A stretch of DNA of 36,861 nt from Sulfuricurvum sp. (GCA_030694265.1 JAUXYP010000020.1:1-36861); one strand, 5' to 3'; counted from the stretch's first letter, positions 8,051 to 17,007 are shown. Numbers and translations are program-made. The notes: generated by a model from the letters alone, not told the origin.

Positions 8051-9529
8051 ATGGGTTTTCGTATTAACACAAACATTGGGGCTATGACAGCACACAATTA
8101 TGCAGGTATGAACAACAAAGAGTTGGATACTTCATTGACTCGTTTGAGTTCAGGTCTTCGCATTACAAAAGCTGCTGATGATGCATCAGGGATGGTTATC
8201 GCGGATAATCTTCGTGCACAGGCAAAAGGTCTCGGTCAAGCGATCATGAATGCAAACGATGGGATCGGTGTTGCGCAAACTGCGGATGGAGCGCTTGATG
8301 AGTACATCAACATCATCAACACGGTTCGTACCAAATCTATCCAATCAGCGTCTGATGGACAAAGTGGAGATTCACGTTTGGCGATTCAGCGCGATATCAC
8401 CCGCCTTTTGCAAGAAGCGGATAATATAGCAAAAACAACATCATTCAATGGTATTAATTTGCTCGATGGTGGTTATGTCAATAAAAACTTCCAAATCGGT
8501 GCGTATGCAAATCAAACGGTTAATATTTCGATTGACAGTGCTCGGACAACTACCCTTGGTATGTTTGCGCTGACATCAGGAACCGTAGCAACATCCAATC
8601 TTGGAATTGTTGCAGGTGGAGTGCTTATCAATGGCGCAAGTATCGCACCTTCTGTTGCAGGAAGTGTGACAGATACTATTAATGCGTTAGCGCAGGATAT
8701 AACATCAGCAGTACAAAAAGTTGAAGCGATTAATGCCAGCACTAGCTCAACTGGGGTTACCGCAACGGGTAATACCAATTTAACGGGTACAAGTGCAGCC
8801 GCGGGTGGTGCCCTTGCTGCGGGATCAGTCTTTATTAACGGGGTAGATCTGGGTGCCGTAACATTTAGTACAAACGATTCAACGGGAACTTTGGCTGCAG
8901 CATTTAACCGTATCACCGATCAAACAGGTGTTACGGCTAAAATCGTTTCTGGCGGAAAGTTAGAATTGAGTTCAGCAGATGGTTACAATGTCACACTTTC
9001 AAGTAATAATCTCGGAACAGTTGCGTTAGCTGCAGCGAGCCAGACAGCATTATTTGGTTCAGCAACAGGTCTTTCATCACTAAATGGAGGTGCAAGTGCT
9101 GCTCTTGCAATCGTTTCACGTGGGCAAGTTACTCTTGAATCAGATAATGCTATTGTCATCGCCGGTACAGCTCCTGCTGCAATTGGTTTTGTCGCTGGTA
9201 CCTATTCGGTTGCAAACTCTATATCTACAGCAGACGTTACGACGTATACCGCCGCACAGATGACAATTAAAAAAGCAGACCACGCATTAGCACAGCTTGA
9301 CCGTACCCGTGCGGATATCGGTTCGGTTCAAAACCAGCTTGAGTCAACGATCCGTAACATCTCTGTAACTCAAATCAACGTTTCAGCAGCAGAATCTCAA
9401 ATTCGTGATGTTGACTTTGCGGCAGAATCTGCAAACTTCAGCAAGCGCAATATCTTGGCACAATCAGGCTCTTATGCTATGAGTCAGGCAAATACGGTTC
9501 AGCAGAACGTACTGAAATTACTACAGTAA
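8051..9529 (+). CDS. flaB: Flagellin, sigma-54-type (FlaB-like)
   Basis: Second filament subunit, 492 residues, closely related to the upstream flagellin. The N- and C-terminal polymerisation domains are nearly identical to FlaA, while the central domain has diverged (for example FINGVDLGAVTFSTNDS is kept but surrounding strands differ). The ATG at 8051 follows an AGGA site and gives MGFRINTNIGAM; an upstream frame from 8003 is leader sequence. Its promoter is of sigma-54 type, unlike flaA, matching the division of labour known for Campylobacter jejuni flaA and flaB. A minor subunit made earlier, at the hook stage, is the likely role (inference). Confidence 0.94.
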   Translation: MGFRINTNIGAMTAHNYAGMNNKELDTSLTRLSSGLRITKAADDASGMVIADNLRAQAKGLGQAIMNANDGIGVAQTADGALDEYINIINTVRTKSIQSASDGQSGDSRLAIQRDITRLLQEADNIAKTTSFNGINLLDGGYVNKNFQIGAYANQTVNISIDSARTTTLGMFALTSGTVATSNLGIVAGGVLINGASIAPSVAGSVTDTINALAQDITSAVQKVEAINASTSSTGVTATGNTNLTGTSAAAGGALAAGSVFINGVDLGAVTFSTNDSTGTLAAAFNRITDQTGVTAKIVSGGKLELSSADGYNVTLSSNNLGTVALAAASQTALFGSATGLSSLNGGASAALAIVSRGQVTLESDNAIVIAGTAPAAIGFVAGTYSVANSISTADVTTYTAAQMTIKKADHALAQLDRTRADIGSVQNQLESTIRNISVTQINVSAAESQIRDVDFAAESANFSKRNILAQSGSYAMSQANTVQQNVLKLLQ

Positions 9530-9544
9530 TACTCTTCTTTATGC

Positions 9545-9570
9545 TGCAAAGAAGTTTTCACTTCTTTGCA
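9545..9570. terminator. Hairpin between flaB and fliD
   Basis: TGCAAAGAAG (9545-9554), loop TTTTCA, CTTCTTTGCA (9561-9570): a perfect 10-bp stem between convergent genes. The flanks are A/T-rich but lack a clean T tract on either strand, so termination strength is uncertain. Confidence 0.65.
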
Positions 9571-9596
9571 AATAATCTACAAAACTTTTGATTTTT

Positions 9597-10976
9597 TTAT
9601 TTATTCGCCGCAGCCTGAGCATCAATCATCTGCTTAAGTGATGAAAACTGACTGTTAATCTTGCTAATAATGGCATCGTAAGCGCTGAATTGTTTGGTCA
9701 TGATTTCATAACGCGTATCAAGTTTTGCTGTCATTGTTGCACGATCTTTATTCAGCTTATCAAGTGTTTTATTGAGATTGGCTTGATAGGTATCAAGACT
9801 TTTATTACTACTGGTATAACTTTTCATCTTATCATAGAGAGTGTCAAATATACCGGGCGTATCCACGCCATTAGCATAACTGCCACTGAAAAATTTTTGC
9901 AGCGATGTCGGATCTTGTGTCATTTTGGCATCAAATGTAGCACTGTCGAAGCTCATAACTCCATTTCTATCAATATCAATCCCATAATCAACAAGTGACT
10001 TTCCGCTGGAATCAACAGAAGTCATAACCCTATTGAGCTCGCGGGTAATGGATTTAATGTAATTGTCTCCATTAAAAACTCCGACTTTTCCGGCTGCTTT
10101 ATCGTACACGGTCATATCACCGATGTTACTAACAAGGGTATTGTAGCTTTGAACCATGAGAGACATTTCGGTACTGATTTCGGTTTTATTTTGAGTGATT
10201 GAAATATTGCTGCTCGTAGTTTGATCTTGCTTTAGAGAAACAGTGACTCCATTGACGAGATCTGTGATTTCATTTGTTGGACGTGTTATAGCAATACCAT
10301 TATAATCAAATGATGCATCCCCAGCAGGTTGCATTTTTGCTGCTATAGTATCCATGCCTAGAGTGGTTAAAAGAGTTCCTGAATCACCGAAGGTAATATT
10401 TTGGTTTGCACCAACACCGTCAGACTTGACGACAAGTTCATAGCTGGATGCCCCTGTTTGTAAAATGGAGGCAGTGACTTGCGTTCCAGCCGTATTATTG
10501 ATCGCTGCTGCTAACTCCTCTAACGTTGTTGTGTTAGAATAGTCGATGAGAATGGGCGTATTTGTGCCGATTCCGATACTGAGTTGATTAGCGCCGACAG
10601 GAGCCGGAACAAGTGCAGTTGTTTTTGAAGTGGCAGCAATGGGCGAGTGCCAAATATCTCCCTTCGCTGTTACGACGTTTGAGAGTGAAAAAGACTGGAC
10701 ATCGGCACCAGCCGATGCACTGACGGTGACTGCATCATTGCTACCGGAAACGGATCGACCTAAAAAAACAGTATCGCTTGAAAGCTTGGAAACGCTTTTT
10801 TGAAAAGTATCCATAAGGGTATTGAGAAAGTCAAATGATTTTAGTTTTAGGGAAGCAGTTTCGATTTTAGTATCTAAAGGTTTGATAACCTGTGCTTCAT
10901 TGCCTGCACGCAACTTATCGATGACATCGCTCGTAAGCACTCCTGAGCCGACACCTAATGAGCTAATTCCTGCCAT
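9597..10976 (-). CDS. fliD: Flagellar filament cap protein FliD (HAP2)
   Basis: The 459-residue cap protein that sits at the filament tip and guides flagellin folding. The N-terminus (GISSLGVGSGVLTSDVIDKLR) is the classic FliD_N signature. The centre is Ser/Thr/Asn-rich, and the C-terminal portion contains the FliD_C helices (LNKTLDKLNKDRATMTAKLD...YEIMTKQFSAYD) ending in a coiled-coil-like stretch. The ATG at 10976 has AAAGGA about 8 bases upstream. Convergent with flaB, it completes a filament-assembly island. A CGATAT box lies upstream near 11016-11021 on this strand but without a matching -35 element, so its sigma factor is unresolved. Confidence 0.95.
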   Translation of the reverse strand: MAGISSLGVGSGVLTSDVIDKLRAGNEAQVIKPLDTKIETASLKLKSFDFLNTLMDTFQKSVSKLSSDTVFLGRSVSGSNDAVTVSASAGADVQSFSLSNVVTAKGDIWHSPIAATSKTTALVPAPVGANQLSIGIGTNTPILIDYSNTTTLEELAAAINNTAGTQVTASILQTGASSYELVVKSDGVGANQNITFGDSGTLLTTLGMDTIAAKMQPAGDASFDYNGIAITRPTNEITDLVNGVTVSLKQDQTTSSNISITQNKTEISTEMSLMVQSYNTLVSNIGDMTVYDKAAGKVGVFNGDNYIKSITRELNRVMTSVDSSGKSLVDYGIDIDRNGVMSFDSATFDAKMTQDPTSLQKFFSGSYANGVDTPGIFDTLYDKMKSYTSSNKSLDTYQANLNKTLDKLNKDRATMTAKLDTRYEIMTKQFSAYDAIISKINSQFSSLKQMIDAQAAANK

Positions 10977-11087
10977 GACAAATCCTTTTGTTCTAAAATC
11001 TATATAATGTATAGTATATCGACCATAATGCAGTTAATATGTAATAGTCGTTAAGAAATAAGCAAAAAAGATACCACGACACTGTTC

Positions 11088-11116
11088 TTGCATTTATACT
11101 CAGGGTAGGATATAAT
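11088..11116 (+). promoter_or_regulatory. Sigma-70 promoter of the SRP RNA
   Basis: TTGCAT at 11088-11093, a 17-base spacer and TATAAT at 11111-11116. The predicted start near 11122 coincides with the first paired base of the RNA. Confidence 0.8.
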
Positions 11117-11121
11117 TCCAC

Positions 11122-11226
11122 CTCTCTTCGTTAGACCTGTGCAAGGGTGCGTACTGACAACGTGTCAGGGTAGGAATACAGCAGCACATCGGTGCGTGTT
11201 TTGTGCCGCAGGTATCTGGCGGGGAG
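11122..11226 (+). ncRNA. ffs: Signal recognition particle RNA, small bacterial (4.5S-like)
   Basis: The conserved domain IV core is present: TGTCAGG, GGAA and CAGCAGC around 11163-11185, forming the Ffh-binding internal loops. Outer arms pair over a long imperfect helix: CTCTCT near 11124 with GGGGAG at 11221-11226, and AGACCTG near 11134 with CAGGTATCT near 11210. The size of about 105 bases and a promoter at the right distance fit the small SRP RNA. With Ffh and FtsY it targets membrane proteins co-translationally to SecYEG. The ends are estimated from pairing. Confidence 0.9.
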
Positions 11227-11246
11227 TCTCTACTTCCCTTTATTAA
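11221..11246 (+). terminator. Terminator of the SRP RNA
   Basis: GGGGAG (11221-11226) can re-pair with CTTCCC (about 11233-11238) and is followed by TTTATT. It competes with the 3' arm of the RNA, as is common at small RNA ends. Confidence 0.55.
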
Positions 11247-11271
11247 GCAAATTACATTTCAATAATTTTTT

Positions 11272-11502
11272 TTATTTATCTTCTCGATATTGTCCAGCTT
11301 TACACCCAGTTGTACTTGTAGGCGGGTTATCACGCAAGTAACACAAATCTTCATAGGCTTGTTTGAGCACTTTGCTTTCACGTAAAAGCGGAAGCATCTT
11401 CTCATCTTTTTCGTTTAATGACATTGATTGATTGTACAGAAGTGCTTTGACTTCGGCATCAACCGCTTCCAGTGCCGCTTCTAAATGGGTAAGAGAAATC
11501 AT
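11272..11502 (-). CDS. Small hypothetical protein, 76 aa, helical
   Basis: No family recognised. The first two-thirds look like two helices (THLEAALEAVDAEVKALL and LRESKVLKQAYEDLCYLRD), possibly a helical hairpin. A short tail with one Cys and many polar residues (GCKAGQYREDK) follows. AAAAGGA lies about 6 bases before the ATG, so translation is credible. It lies 37 bases downstream of rnhB on the same strand and is convergent with the SRP RNA, so it is probably co-transcribed with rnhB. Cytoplasmic by composition. Confidence 0.7.
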   Translation of the reverse strand: MISLTHLEAALEAVDAEVKALLYNQSMSLNEKDEKMLPLLRESKVLKQAYEDLCYLRDNPPTSTTGCKAGQYREDK

Positions 11503-11539
11503 AATAATCCTTTTAAAAAATGATTATAGCAAGCGCTAT

Positions 11540-12088
11540 TTAAAACAATGACGGCTGTAATGCTTTTAATTTAAAACTTTTACGATGAATGTCACAATAG
11601 CCATATTCTTTAATGGCTTGAACATGAGCGCACGTGCCATACCCTTTATGCAGTGCAAATCCGTAATTTGGATAAAGAGGATCCATCTCGATCATCTCAC
11701 GGTCACGGGTCACTTTGGCGAGGATGGAGGCTGCACTTACTTCGGGGATAAGGGCATCTGCTTTGACGAGAGTGCGTAAACCGCTGACTCCAAATTTTGA
11801 GTTCCCATCAAATAAATAATCATCGGCATGAAGAAAGCTCATAATCTCTTCAAGACCTTTTTTAAGACATGCAGATAGACCAAGGGTATCGATATGTTCT
11901 GCGGAAAAATGAACAATTTTATACTCAGCGTTTGTGAGAATAAGTTCAAAAAGTGTTTCGCGCATTTTTTCACTGAGTTTTTTGGAATCATTTAATCCAG
12001 AAATGGGTTTTTTGAGAATAACGCCTGCCATCACCAAGGGGCCTGCCAGCGGTCCCCGTCCTGCTTCGTCCATTCCGCATAGTTTCAT
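11540..12088 (-). CDS. rnhB: Ribonuclease HII
   Basis: Removes RNA from RNA-DNA hybrids, including single misinserted ribonucleotides. The 182-residue reading begins MKLCGMDEAGRGPLAGPLV with the catalytic D7-E8 pair. It continues with LNDSKKLSEKMRE, a third acidic residue in DYLFDGN and the fourth in SAASILAKVTRD, followed by YPNYGFALHKGYGT. I choose the ATG at 12088 because AAGG lies about 8 bases upstream and DEAGRG then falls at the normal position. A longer frame up to 12193 would overlap the neighbouring outer-membrane gene's start and adds no recognisable sequence. Confidence 0.93.
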   Translation of the reverse strand: MKLCGMDEAGRGPLAGPLVMAGVILKKPISGLNDSKKLSEKMRETLFELILTNAEYKIVHFSAEHIDTLGLSACLKKGLEEIMSFLHADDYLFDGNSKFGVSGLRTLVKADALIPEVSAASILAKVTRDREMIEMDPLYPNYGFALHKGYGTCAHVQAIKEYGYCDIHRKSFKLKALQPSLF

Positions 12089-12156
12089 GTCAAATGCCTT
12101 GTTGTCGTAAAATTTCATTCTAAAATTCGGTATCATACTGAAAAAAGGATCAAGAG

Positions 12157-12825
12157 ATGAAAAAATCAGTTTTAACAGCTTTATGTTTGGCATCCGTTAA
12201 TACTTCAGCAGCGATGATTTTAGGATTTGGCGTTGAAGCTGATTCCTACAATCCTACGGCAAGCGGTGATTTTGATTACAAAACAACGACTACCCATTTT
12301 AATAATGAGCGTCATTCGGGTTATCAACTTGGCCTTTATTTGGAACATCCTGTTCCATTAGTGCCAAATATTCGTCTTGATTTGACGCCAGAATCTTCTT
12401 TTACGGGTTCAGATGGTGCATCAGGGATTAATAAAGTCACTTTTGATCAAACGGATATTACACCTTATTATGAAATACTTGATAACGTTGTTGATTTAGA
12501 TATTGGTGTTACTTTCAAAGTGGTGGATGCCAAAATAGAAGGCAATGTTAATCAAGAGTTTAGTGAAGTTATTCCAATGGGATACTTGAGTGCAGGCATA
12601 AATTTTGTGGGAACAGGTCTACGAATAGCCGGTGATGTAAAATACATTGAATACAAAGGTGACGCATTGGGCGACTCGCGTATTAAAGCGGTTTGGAATA
12701 TCAATAAACTTTTTCAGGCACAAGCAGGTTATCGATATGAGACGTTAAAGATTAATAATCATTTCGATGTCAACTCAAATGTTACTATAGAGGGACCTTT
12801 TATCGGACTAGGTGCCACATTTTAA
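12157..12825 (+). CDS. Outer membrane beta-barrel protein, TIGR04219-type
   Basis: A 222-residue secreted protein. The signal peptide (MKKSVLTALCLASVNTSAA) is followed by GFGVEADSYNPTASGDFDY and repeated amphipathic strands, ending in IGLGATF with the C-terminal aromatic residue typical of barrels inserted by the BAM complex. Pattern and length resemble the TIGR04219 family of uncharacterised outer-membrane barrels found in gamma- and epsilonproteobacteria. AAAGGA precedes the ATG. It diverges from rnhB and ends 5 bases before the convergent ATPase gene. Function unknown. Confidence 0.8.
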   Translation: MKKSVLTALCLASVNTSAAMILGFGVEADSYNPTASGDFDYKTTTTHFNNERHSGYQLGLYLEHPVPLVPNIRLDLTPESSFTGSDGASGINKVTFDQTDITPYYEILDNVVDLDIGVTFKVVDAKIEGNVNQEFSEVIPMGYLSAGINFVGTGLRIAGDVKYIEYKGDALGDSRIKAVWNINKLFQAQAGYRYETLKINNHFDVNSNVTIEGPFIGLGATF

Positions 12826-12830
12826 ATCCT

Positions 12831-13895
12831 CTATTCTTCTCCTAGTGCCCATTGGGCAAAGGGGAGCATTTCAATTTTGGCAATCGGATGTGAAAGAGTG
12901 CTTTCCAAATTCATGGTGATAATAATAACTTCCTTAACTTCATGCGTAATGATAAACGCTTCAAGCGCTTCGACTTTTTTAAATAAAGAGTGTTCATTCT
13001 CAAAAGGTACTGCTAAAATAATTTGAGCACGTGTTGGCAAATAAAAATCGATTCCTTCTTCATAATAACACTCTATCTCATGTTTAAGCAATTCCAAATA
13101 GATAAGGTTCTCAAAAACACGCCCAAAATGCTTTTGAAGGGTTAGGGCATGTTTAATAGCGATGTCGCAGAGATAAAGCTTTTTAACCGCGCTGGGGTGA
13201 TTAAATTTTTCTAGCCCATATAAATAGCGGCGGTCAAAGAGGGATTGCAGGTGGACATAAAGTTTGTCTTTCGAGATTTTACGCTCCACTTTGAGACGTT
13301 CATAGAGATTGTGGGCGGAAACTTTTTGTGTGGTCATCTTGGTGGCTTGAATGAGTATGGCGAGCTCTGTTTCATCCAGGGCATTTGAAAAAGTTTTTTG
13401 AAGATACAAGGAGCGTTCTTCACTGGGGGTTTTGTGCATCGCCGGGAATCCGCCCAATTGAAAGAAGTGACCCAGTGCTGTAGAGTCGTATTTTTGCTCA
13501 AACGCCAAAAACTCTTCATAGTCCAACAAGTTAAGATGCAATGTTGAAAAAGGCAGTTCAAGCGGAATCTCACTGGAAAGGATTGTTTGTTCAATCTCAA
13601 AGAGAGTAATTGCACTCTTATAGTTATCCAAAGCCAGAATGGAAATCTTATTTTCTTTACAAAACTGTTCAAGGATAGCGTTTAGTTCATGGATGTCCAA
13701 ACGTATGTCACGACAATCCAGATAAAGGTAGGTTGATTTTTTATGAGAGAGTAAATAGTGCTTGATAAGAGAGGTTTTTCCTGACTGCGTGATCCCATAA
13801 ATTGCAATACTGTCTTCGGGGAGGGATTTCTTACGTTCTATGTATCCGGCATTGTGTAAATCGTAACGATAATATTCATCTAATAAGGTTTTCAT
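12831..13895 (-). CDS. ATPase of the AAA_14/DUF4143 type
   Basis: The 354 residues open with a P-loop (GITQSGKTS at 34-42) and a candidate Walker B (ILALDN). The middle carries the LLDYEEFLAF...GGFPA segment typical of AAA_14/DUF4143 proteins. The C-terminal part contains KLYLCDIAIKHAL, FENLIYLELLKHE and GIDFYLP, the E/D-rich nuclease-like fold of DUF4143. The biological role of these proteins is poorly defined; toxin or defence links have been proposed but are unproven. The ATG at 13895 has AGGAG about 8 bases upstream; a longer frame to 14048 would run through the palindrome and the ribosomal promoter. Convergent with the TIGR04219-type gene. Confidence 0.8.
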   Translation of the reverse strand: MKTLLDEYYRYDLHNAGYIERKKSLPEDSIAIYGITQSGKTSLIKHYLLSHKKSTYLYLDCRDIRLDIHELNAILEQFCKENKISILALDNYKSAITLFEIEQTILSSEIPLELPFSTLHLNLLDYEEFLAFEQKYDSTALGHFFQLGGFPAMHKTPSEERSLYLQKTFSNALDETELAILIQATKMTTQKVSAHNLYERLKVERKISKDKLYVHLQSLFDRRYLYGLEKFNHPSAVKKLYLCDIAIKHALTLQKHFGRVFENLIYLELLKHEIECYYEEGIDFYLPTRAQIILAVPFENEHSLFKKVEALEAFIITHEVKEVIIITMNLESTLSHPIAKIEMLPFAQWALGEE

Positions 13896-13933
13896 TGCAT
13901 GACTCCTGAGGAAAAATGATAGCGTAAAAAGTA

Positions 13934-13956
13934 TGTTTCCTTTATAAAAGGAAACA
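13934..13956. repeat. Perfect 10-bp inverted repeat upstream of the ATPase gene
   Basis: TGTTTCCTTT at 13934-13943 and its exact complement AAAGGAAACA at 13947-13956, separated by ATA. It lies about 40-60 bases upstream of the ATPase start and about 40 bases from the -35 box of the divergent ribosomal promoter. The spacing suits a repressor operator or a hairpin in the ATPase leader. Confidence 0.75.
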
Positions 13957-13993
13957 AATTTTATGTAGTATGCGTTTTTAACCCCTAAAATCC

Positions 13994-14022
13994 TTGACCC
14001 AGGAGAGGTATGTCGATATAAT
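13994..14022 (+). promoter_or_regulatory. Sigma-70 promoter of the S10-spc ribosomal operon
   Basis: TTGACC at 13994-13999, a 17-base spacer and TATAAT at 14017-14022, close to ideal. Transcription should begin near 14029, leaving a leader of about 50 bases before rpsJ. Confidence 0.85.
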
Positions 14023-14040
14023 TTCAGCTGCCTTACATTA

Positions 14041-14056
14041 GTCAGCATCGACTGAC
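14041..14056 (+). other. Small leader hairpin upstream of rpsJ
   Basis: GTCAG (14041-14045) and CTGAC (14052-14056) can pair around a six-base loop in the operon leader. It is too short to equate with the E. coli L4-binding S10 leader. A regulatory role is only a possibility. Confidence 0.35.
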
Positions 14057-14080
14057 GAGTTCTTTATAGAGGAAAACATT

Positions 14081-14392
14081 ATGGAAAAGATTCGTTTGAA
14101 ACTTAGAGCATATGATCATCGTGTGCTTGATCGTTCAGTAGCTTCTATTGTAGAAGCCGTAAAGCGTACAGGTGCGGAAATCCGTGGCCCGATACCTTTG
14201 CCAACAAAGATTCGTAAATATACGGTTCTTAAATCACCTCACGTTAACAAGAAGTCTCGTGAGCAATTTGAGATTCGTATGCACGCACGTTTGATCGACA
14301 TCGTGTCAGCTACGCCTGATACTGTTGATTCATTGATGAAACTTGACTTGGCTCCAGAGGTAGACGTAGAAGTACGTTCTATGGACAAGTAA
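14081..14392 (+). CDS. rpsJ: 30S ribosomal protein S10
   Basis: First gene of the ribosomal operon. The 103 residues begin [16 protein letters not shown], the conserved S10 start, and carry [29 protein letters not shown] in the loop region. S10 sits in the head of the 30S subunit and, as NusE, also takes part in transcription antitermination with NusB. AGAGGA lies upstream. Nine bases separate it from rplC, whose ribosome site overlaps the rpsJ stop. Confidence 0.97.
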   Translation: MEKIRLKLRAYDHRVLDRSVASIVEAVKRTGAEIRGPIPLPTKIRKYTVLKSPHVNKKSREQFEIRMHARLIDIVSATPDTVDSLMKLDLAPEVDVEVRSMDK

Positions 14393-14401
14393 GGAGTGGG
14401 T

Positions 14402-14977
14402 ATGGAATATATTGTAGAAAAAATCGGTATGAGCCGAACAGTCGGCGTTCCGAGCAAAGTAGTAACTCTTTTAAAAGTAAAAGAAGTGAAAGTTTGCGAT
14501 GTGAACAATGGTACTGCTCTAGTAGCATATAGTCAAGGTAAGGCAAAAAACAAGCCTATCGAAGGTCAGCAAAAGAAGTATAACCTTTCTGCTGAATTCA
14601 ATAAATTCGCTACTCTAGCGGTTGCTAACACTGAAGCAGGCGACTTGGATATGTCACCTTTGAGCGATGCAAAAAAGCTCAAAAGTACATTTAACACCAA
14701 GGGACGCGGTTTCACAGGTGTTATGAAGCGTTGGAACTTTAGTGGAGGCCCAGGCGCACACGGTCACCGTTTTCACCGTACAGGTGGATCTATCGGTAAC
14801 CGCGAGTGGCCAGGTAAAGTCCAAAAAGGACGCAAAATGTCTGGTCAATACGGTAACGAGCAAGTTACAGTAAAAAATGACGTTTTGTCATATGATGCAC
14901 AAAACGGTGTATTGGTTGTCGTGGGTTCAATCCCAGGTGCAAACGGTGCTCTAGGTCGAGTAAAGGTTGTTAAATAA
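14402..14977 (+). CDS. rplC: 50S ribosomal protein L3
   Basis: Early-assembly 23S rRNA-binding protein near the peptidyl transferase centre, 191 residues. The GGPGAHGH...HRTGGSIG loop and [15 protein letters not shown] are characteristic. The ATG at 14402 is preferred over a GTG two codons earlier because AAGGAG at 14391-14396 is correctly spaced for the ATG and the GTG lies inside that site. Confidence 0.97.
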   Translation: MEYIVEKIGMSRTVGVPSKVVTLLKVKEVKVCDVNNGTALVAYSQGKAKNKPIEGQQKKYNLSAEFNKFATLAVANTEAGDLDMSPLSDAKKLKSTFNTKGRGFTGVMKRWNFSGGPGAHGHRFHRTGGSIGNREWPGKVQKGRKMSGQYGNEQVTVKNDVLSYDAQNGVLVVVGSIPGANGALGRVKVVK

Positions 14978-15588
14978 TGAGTGCAATTGTACTGAATGAA
15001 AAATTCGAAAAAGCCTCTGAACTGGCATTGCCTGAGAGCTTTAAAGGTATTAATACGCATAACTTGTACTTGTACGTTAAATCGTACCAGGCAGGAATGC
15101 GTGCAGATACTGCAAGCGCTAAAACACGTTCAGAAATGCGCGGTGGTGGTAAAAAGCCATGGGCACAAAAAGGCAAGGGCGGCGCTCGTGCCGGTTCACG
15201 TCGTTCGCCAATATTTGTTGGTGGTGCGGTAGCTCACGGTCCAAACACGGGTCGTAACTACACACAGAAGATCAACAAAAAGCAAAAGAAATTAGCACTT
15301 AAATGTGCATTGGATGCTTTGGCAACAGCTGGGAAACTTTTCATCGTTGATTCGATTGAAGTACCAAGCGGTAAAACAAAAGATGCAAAAGTATTGTTCG
15401 ATACGTTGAACATGCGTGATGTATTACTTGTTAAACAAATTCTTGATGAGAACACTTATCTTGCATTCCGTAACATTGCTGCTACTTACGTGGTAGAAGC
15501 TAATGAACTCAACGCCTTTTTGGCTGCGACATATCGCTCGGTAGTAATCGAAAAAGCGGTATGGGAAAATCTGATTAAAGAGAGCTGA
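14977..15588 (+). CDS. rplD: 50S ribosomal protein L4
   Basis: The 203 residues include the long tunnel-lining loop [16 protein letters not shown] and [21 protein letters not shown]. In E. coli L4 also represses its own operon. The S10 leader structure needed for that is not evident here, so this mode of control is doubtful. Its ATG shares one base with the rplC stop (TAATG), suggesting coupled translation. Confidence 0.97.
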   Translation: MSAIVLNEKFEKASELALPESFKGINTHNLYLYVKSYQAGMRADTASAKTRSEMRGGGKKPWAQKGKGGARAGSRRSPIFVGGAVAHGPNTGRNYTQKINKKQKKLALKCALDALATAGKLFIVDSIEVPSGKTKDAKVLFDTLNMRDVLLVKQILDENTYLAFRNIAATYVVEANELNAFLAATYRSVVIEKAVWENLIKES

Positions 15589-15589
15589 G

Positions 15590-15871
15590 ATGGCAGATAT
15601 TACTGATATCAAATCAATTTTGCATACAGAGAAGACCCTTGGTCTTCAAGAAGCGGGCGTAATCGTAGTTCAGACGTCTACACGTATGACTAAAAACGCT
15701 CTTAAAGAGGTGTTCAGAGAGTACTTTGGAATTGTTCCTTCTCGTGTGAACTCTTTGAACCAAAAGGGAAAAGTAAAACGTTTCCGCGGGCTAGCTGGTA
15801 AACAGAATGACTTTAAAAAGTTTTATGTTAAATTGCCAGATGGCGCACAAATTGATAGTTTGGCGGTGTAA
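15590..15871 (+). CDS. rplW: 50S ribosomal protein L23
   Basis: The 93 residues start with the typical [14 protein letters not shown] segment and include the [13 protein letters not shown] helix and [17 protein letters not shown] loop. L23 lies at the polypeptide exit and docks trigger factor and the signal recognition particle. One base separates its ATG from the rplD stop. Confidence 0.95.
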   Translation: MADITDIKSILHTEKTLGLQEAGVIVVQTSTRMTKNALKEVFREYFGIVPSRVNSLNQKGKVKRFRGLAGKQNDFKKFYVKLPDGAQIDSLAV

Positions 15872-15873
15872 TT

Positions 15874-16713
15874 ATGGCAATCAAAACCTATAAACCAACT
15901 ACTCCTAGCCGACGTTTCATGACAAACGTTGACAATTCTGACATCACTGCAAAAGCAAGTGTCCGTTCATTGTTGACAAAATTGACTGCTCACGCAGGAC
16001 GTAATAATAATGGCCGTATCACTTCTCGTCATAAAGAAGCCGGCGCTAAAAAACTTTACCGTATTATTGACTTCAAGCGTAATAAGTTTGGTGTTGCTGG
16101 TACAGTAGCTGCGATCGAATACGATCCATACCGTAACTGTCGTATTGCTCTTGTTAACTATGCAGATGGTGACAAGCGTTATATTCTTCAGCCTAAGGGT
16201 ATGGTTGTCGGTGATTCTGTCGCTGCAGCTGAGAGCGGTTTGGACATCAAATCTGGTAATGCCATGAAATTGATGAACATCCCTGTGGGTACTACGATTC
16301 ATAATCTCGAGCTTAAACCTGGTAAAGGCGGACAAATTGTTCGTTCAGCTGGAACTTCTGCTCAGATTATGGGACGTGAAGGTAAGTATGTATCTGTACG
16401 TCTTCCATCAAGCGAAATGCGTTACGTTCTTGGTGAATGTATGGCGACAATCGGTATCGTTGGTAATGAAGAATACATTAACATTGTTATCGGAAAAGCT
16501 GGACGTACTCGTCATATGGGTATCCGTCCTCAAACACGTGGTTCTGCTATGAATCCTATCGATCACCCGCACGGTGGTGGTGAAGGTAAGACAAACTCAG
16601 GACGTCACCCGGTTACTCCATGGGGTAAACCGACTAAAGGTGCTAAAACACGTAAGAAGAAAGCAAGTGATAGACTTATTATTACTCGCCGTAAATCAAA
16701 TCCGAAGAGGTAG
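15874..16713 (+). CDS. rplB: 50S ribosomal protein L2
   Basis: Large 23S rRNA-binding protein needed for subunit association and peptidyl transferase activity, 279 residues. It starts with [14 protein letters not shown] and contains [17 protein letters not shown]. It ends with [13 protein letters not shown] and [14 protein letters not shown], including the conserved histidine loop. The tail is strongly basic ([16 protein letters not shown]). Two bases separate its ATG from the rplW stop. Confidence 0.98.
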   Translation: MAIKTYKPTTPSRRFMTNVDNSDITAKASVRSLLTKLTAHAGRNNNGRITSRHKEAGAKKLYRIIDFKRNKFGVAGTVAAIEYDPYRNCRIALVNYADGDKRYILQPKGMVVGDSVAAAESGLDIKSGNAMKLMNIPVGTTIHNLELKPGKGGQIVRSAGTSAQIMGREGKYVSVRLPSSEMRYVLGECMATIGIVGNEEYINIVIGKAGRTRHMGIRPQTRGSAMNPIDHPHGGGEGKTNSGRHPVTPWGKPTKGAKTRKKKASDRLIITRRKSNPKR

Positions 16714-16716
16714 GGT

Positions 16717-16998
16717 ATGGCTAGATCAGTAAAAAAAGGGCCGTTTGTTGACGGACACCTTATGAAAAAAGTGATTGCTGCCAAAGAGACTAAGAGCAAC
16801 AAGCCTATCAAGACATGGTCACGCCGTAGCGTTATCTTGCCTGATATGATCGGCTTGACGTTTACCGTCCACAATGGCCGTCAGTTTGTACCGGTTTTCG
16901 TTTCTGAAAACCATGTTGGTTACAAGCTCGGTGAATTTTCACCAACACGTACGTTTAAGGGCCATAAAGGTTCTGTACAAAAGAAAATCGGGAAATAA
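16717..16998 (+). CDS. rpsS: 30S ribosomal protein S19
   Basis: The 93-residue protein of the 30S head, recognised by [31 protein letters not shown] and [15 protein letters not shown]. It contacts S13 and the A-site finger region of the ribosome. Three bases follow the rplB stop. The ribosome site (GGTAGGGT) lies at the end of rplB. Confidence 0.97.
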   Translation: MARSVKKGPFVDGHLMKKVIAAKETKSNKPIKTWSRRSVILPDMIGLTFTVHNGRQFVPVFVSENHVGYKLGEFSPTRTFKGHKGSVQKKIGK

Positions 16999-17007
16999 GG
17001 AAGAGAT

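Noticed and set aside
11008-11040. A sigma-28 promoter for fliD (CGATAT box on the minus strand)
   Set aside because: The -10-like box is present but no TAAA element occurs at the required distance, so I did not list it as a promoter.
14239-14508. Antisense frames across rpsJ, rplC and other ribosomal genes
   Set aside because: They overlap highly conserved genes completely and show no coding signature of their own.
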